In this document: positions 5,118-5,442 of the stretch, piece by piece
Position numbering within the stretch: position 1 is the stretch's first letter
Layout: each line of letters opens with the position of its first letter
Assembly: GCA_030550225.1 (NCBI GenBank)
Contig: JAUQPV010000196.1
Coordinates: 1-5,442 of the forward strand
Direction of reading: 5' to 3'
Source of the DNA: Acidobacteriota bacterium
Lineage (GTDB): Bacteria > Acidobacteriota > HRBIN11
Length of the DNA: 5,442 nucleotides
Program-made: the position numbers and the translations under genes
Notes under the pieces: model-generated
What the model was told of the DNA's origin: nothing
The model's database searches: none
The model's input: only the letters and a program-made list of their open reading frames with translations

Positions 5118-5442
5118 ATGGCTGAACGAGGTTTATGGACACGGATTCGGAAGTCCCAAGTCTGGCGTTCGATGTTCCGACACGACATCCCGAAGGACGC
5201 GCGAGGGCGCTCCTTAGCCGTCCTCTCCAACGTGTTCCTGCACCTGCATCCCGTGAAGGTCCGTAAGAATGGCCTCAAGCTCAGCTACACGTGGTGTATG
5301 GGGGGGCTGTCCTTCTTCCTGTTCCTGGTCGAGACGGTCACGGGCGTGCTCCTGATGTTCTACTACCGGCCGACGGCACAGTACGCCTACTTTGACATCG
5401 TCGACCTCCGGGAACAGATTCCCTTTGGCATCATGCGGGAGA
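5118..5442 (+). CDS. Cytochrome b N-terminal part (quinol oxidation subunit), cut by the window end
   Basis: The first 108 codons of a gene that continues past the window, starting at ATG 5118 with GAGGT 7 nt upstream. Residues 1-55 are basic and amphipathic, with a segment SNVFLHLHPVKVRK (37-50) before the membrane. The first transmembrane helix runs from about 58 to 83 and carries the family pattern FFLFLVETVTGVLLMFYYRPT (66-86). It is followed by AYFDIVDLREQIPFGIMRE (90-108), which matches the loop before the second helix of cytochrome b/b6. In this family, haem b ligands are paired histidines in helices B and D; these lie beyond the window and cannot be checked. The subunit would hold the quinol oxidation and reduction sites and pair with the Rieske protein. 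Whether it is a full-length cytochrome b or a split b6 form cannot be told here. Confidence 0.9.
   Translation, partial: MAERGLWTRIRKSQVWRSMFRHDIPKDARGRSLAVLSNVFLHLHPVKVRKNGLKLSYTWCMGGLSFFLFLVETVTGVLLMFYYRPTAQYAYFDIVDLREQIPFGIMRE

Noticed and set aside
4985..5278. Minus-strand open frame across the Rieske/cytochrome b gap
   Set aside because: It is produced by the GTGTTGG inverted array and the antisense of cytochrome b; no family features.

Overview
The window is GC-rich bacterial chromosome with five protein-coding genes, the outer two cut by the window edges. Codon use is dominated by GTC, CGG, GAC, CTC and GGG. Start sites mostly carry clear purine-rich Shine-Dalgarno sequences, and there is one textbook sigma-70-type promoter. 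The gene set (sigma-54-activator-like regulator, lipoprotein nuclease, acyl-CoA dehydrogenase, short-chain fatty acid transporter, Rieske/cytochrome b complex) fits a respiring, fatty-acid-using heterotroph. A thermophilic or deep-branching uncultured lineage is possible, but the sequence alone does not fix the taxon.

Layout. Positions 1-268 (+) hold the C-terminus of an NtrC-type regulator with a Fis-like helix-turn-helix. Positions 397-1044 (+) encode a thermonuclease-like lipoprotein with a C-terminal Ada-type Cys/His module. After a 212-nt convergent gap, 1257-2720 (-) encode an acyl-CoA dehydrogenase. Divergent from it, 2832-4172 (+) encode an AtoE-family short-chain fatty acid transporter. 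A 297-nt non-coding region ends in a strong promoter for a Rieske iron-sulfur protein (4470-4997, +). This is followed, probably in the same operon, by the start of a cytochrome b (5118 to the window end). The dehydrogenase and transporter plausibly take up and oxidise short acyl substrates. The Rieske/cytochrome b pair is the start of a quinol:cytochrome c reductase-type complex that would use the resulting electrons.

The most unusual feature lies between the genes. Four of the five intergenic regions contain degenerate arrays with an exact 7-base period, in at least three sequence families (TGGCGAA-like, AGACYRY/GTCTRTA-like, GTGTTGG-like). Two of these regions are arranged as inverted arrays able to fold into long hairpins. 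The one between the Rieske and cytochrome b genes has a perfect 27-bp stem apart from exactly one extra 7-base unit in its left arm. This indicates growth by whole-unit slippage or copying. The arrays resemble in style the heptameric STRR repeats described in cyanobacteria. No CRISPR array, tRNA, rRNA or transposase was found.
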